Positions 62,938 to 64,000 of a stretch of DNA of 64,000 nt are shown one piece after another; position 1 is the stretch's first letter, and every line of letters starts with the position of its first letter. The notes beneath the pieces were generated by a model. It was given only the letters and a program-made list of their open reading frames with translations. It was not told where the DNA came from and searched no databases. This DNA comes from Mayamaea pseudoterrestris (Eukaryota; Bacillariophyta; Bacillariophyceae; Sellaphorales; Sellaphoraceae), in the NCBI GenBank assembly GCA_027923505.1, contig BROI01000006.1, positions 496,001 through 560,000 of the forward strand. Reading direction: 5' to 3'. A program made the translations under genes and the position numbers.

Positions 62938-64000
62938 ATGACCAACGTCATGGACGAACGCAGCAACTATCTAGCCGCCAATCGCGCGCGACGAGCCAGC
63001 TTGACGTGCATTTCACGGGGCGTTCCGAATGCGACGCATCGTTTGCCGGGCAAGCCCACGGACGTTGCCACCCGGCGGCGCTTGAGCATGACGACGAGTA
63101 CAGCAGCTGATTTGGATTGTCCGGGGTTTCTGCGCAATGGATTCAACGTGAATCATGCAGCAGCAGCAGCAGCAGCAGCATCGACGACGACGCGAAGCAA
63201 TAGTCCAGTGCGCGGCGTGCGACGAACTGCTTCGGGGCTGCAGCAGCAGCAGCCATCGGCCTCCAGGCGCAGCAGCCACCATGTGAAATCTTCCTCGCAC
63301 CCTCGATCCACTGCAAATGCTTTACAAGGCAACAGTGCTACGAGTACTTCAAATGGCAGGCACGAGAGCCGGCGTCATGGCGCCACTAAGAGCAGCTCGC
63401 ATCACGACGGTGTGGCGCAACTATTGACGAAACACTTGTCACACCGAAACAACAACAGCAGCCGACGAAGCCGCCTGCATCGATCGGCGAGCATGTCGAG
63501 CATTGCCAGTGGCGCCGCCAAGGGGTGCACGGCAGTGGCAGCGAAACCGATAAGTGCATCTTCCGTGAGTCCCAGCAATCGGGGCCGCCGCCGCAACAGC
63601 ATGCTGGCGGCCGCTGAAAGAGGTTCATCATTGCATCAAGATGCGCCTACGATGCGAGGTACAGTGTCAACGAAATCGAATACACCAGAGATTGTGCCGA
63701 AAACCAGTTATTTGTACGAGTTTGACGATGACAATGACGATGTCGACGTGGAAGAGTTTGCCGGAGACAATGTTCCAGAGGAAAAAGCTTGGTTGAGTCC
63801 ATTTGAAGCAAACCCAGAGACGCAAGACGATAATGCCGACACGAACAGTGCTGCCATTGTGCAAAAGTTGCGTCGACTGGAGCGTCAGCGCATGCGCAAC
63901 CCGGCGGCTGCGGCCGCGTCGACGGTACTGAATACGCGTCGAGGTAGGGCGCCCGAGCGAGCGGCGAAACCATCATTGCCGTTGGAAACAACTACAACAG
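62938..64000 (+). CDS. Truncated disordered Ser/Arg-rich protein, N-terminal part
   Basis: An open frame starts at ATG 62938 (agcATGACC) and continues without a stop to the right edge, giving at least 354 codons. The protein is low in complexity: Arg/Ser/Thr-rich blocks (RRASLTCIS, RRLSMTTST, RRNSMLAAA), eight Ala encoded by GCA triplets (63157-63180), four Gln, and His/Asn runs. Repeated R-R/K-x-S sites look like basophilic kinase targets. An acidic patch near residues 260-285 (FDDDNDDVDVEEF) precedes a possible coiled coil (AAIVQKLRRLERQRMRNP). The start of a more ordered domain may lie beyond the window. No family is recognised. It could be a cytoskeletal or signalling scaffold, but that is speculation. 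Confidence 0.65.
   Translation, partial: MTNVMDERSNYLAANRARRASLTCISRGVPNATHRLPGKPTDVATRRRLSMTTSTAADLDCPGFLRNGFNVNHAAAAAAAASTTTRSNSPVRGVRRTASGLQQQQPSASRRSSHHVKSSSHPRSTANALQGNSATSTSNGRHESRRHGATKSSSHHDGVAQLLTKHLSHRNNNSSRRSRLHRSASMSSIASGAAKGCTAVAAKPISASSVSPSNRGRRRNSMLAAAERGSSLHQDAPTMRGTVSTKSNTPEIVPKTSYLYEFDDDNDDVDVEEFAGDNVPEEKAWLSPFEANPETQDDNADTNSAAIVQKLRRLERQRMRNPAAAAASTVLNTRRGRAPERAAKPSLPLETTTT
63157..63180 (+). repeat. (GCA)8 microsatellite coding poly-Ala
   Basis: Eight GCA triplets in a row encode poly-Ala within the truncated gene at the right edge. It is a pure-codon, potentially length-variable tract. Confidence 0.9.

Overview
The window looks like a photosynthetic stramenopile nuclear chromosome, most likely a diatom (inference). 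The protein genes are compact and many are spliced. Introns are short (mostly 70-160 bases), with GT-AG ends, GTAAGT-like donors and one clear TACTAAC branch site. Lineage clues are a DUF6824-type protein, a GT92 glycosyltransferase, a CRAL-TRIO-like repeat protein ending in a bZIP-like segment, a Deltex-type ligase carrying a PARP-like domain, and a thylakoid-type C-terminal processing protease behind a signal-peptide-like leader. I see no transposon, viral remnant, CRISPR array or rRNA. There is one tRNA gene (Thr, UGU).

Layout. 0-6 kb: a truncated gene on the minus strand, a large acidic disordered protein and a GT92 glycosyltransferase. 6-13 kb: proteasome alpha-4 (PSMA7), a SNAPc4-like Myb protein, a gamma-butyrobetaine/trimethyllysine hydroxylase-type oxygenase and a METTL24-like membrane-anchored methyltransferase. 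13-19 kb: a divergent ClC-type channel, the first of two paralogous type II membrane proteins, an atypical two-domain E2F, and the mitochondrial ATP synthase epsilon subunit. 19-30 kb: a full-length glutamine-dependent carbamoyl-phosphate synthetase, a fused E1 alpha-beta 2-oxoacid dehydrogenase and the DUF6824 protein. 30-35 kb: the second paralog, a fucosyltransferase-like membrane protein and an unknown acidic protein. 35-47 kb: the PARP-RING-Deltex gene, a CaMK-like kinase with a 17-base microexon, the triple CRAL-TRIO-like/bZIP protein, a small unknown protein, casein kinase 1 and an unknown two-exon protein. 47-64 kb: a RAD5/HLTF-like helicase with three HIRAN domains, phosphoacetylglucosamine mutase, PDAT, tRNA-Thr, the CtpA-type protease, a membrane RING-H2 protein and a truncated disordered protein.

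How the genes relate. There are no operons. Many neighbours are divergently transcribed across 0.1-0.6 kb and may share promoters. Recurrent themes are secretory glycan or surface modification (GT92, METTL24-like protein, two paralogs, fucosyltransferase-like protein, PGM3), mitochondrial carbon and nitrogen metabolism (E1, CPS, ATP synthase epsilon, the oxygenase), and genome maintenance with ubiquitin signalling (E2F, RAD5-like, Deltex). An identical 12-base sequence containing a perfect E2F site lies upstream of both the E2F gene and the RAD5-like gene. This suggests autoregulation and a regulatory link, but it is an inference from sequence only.
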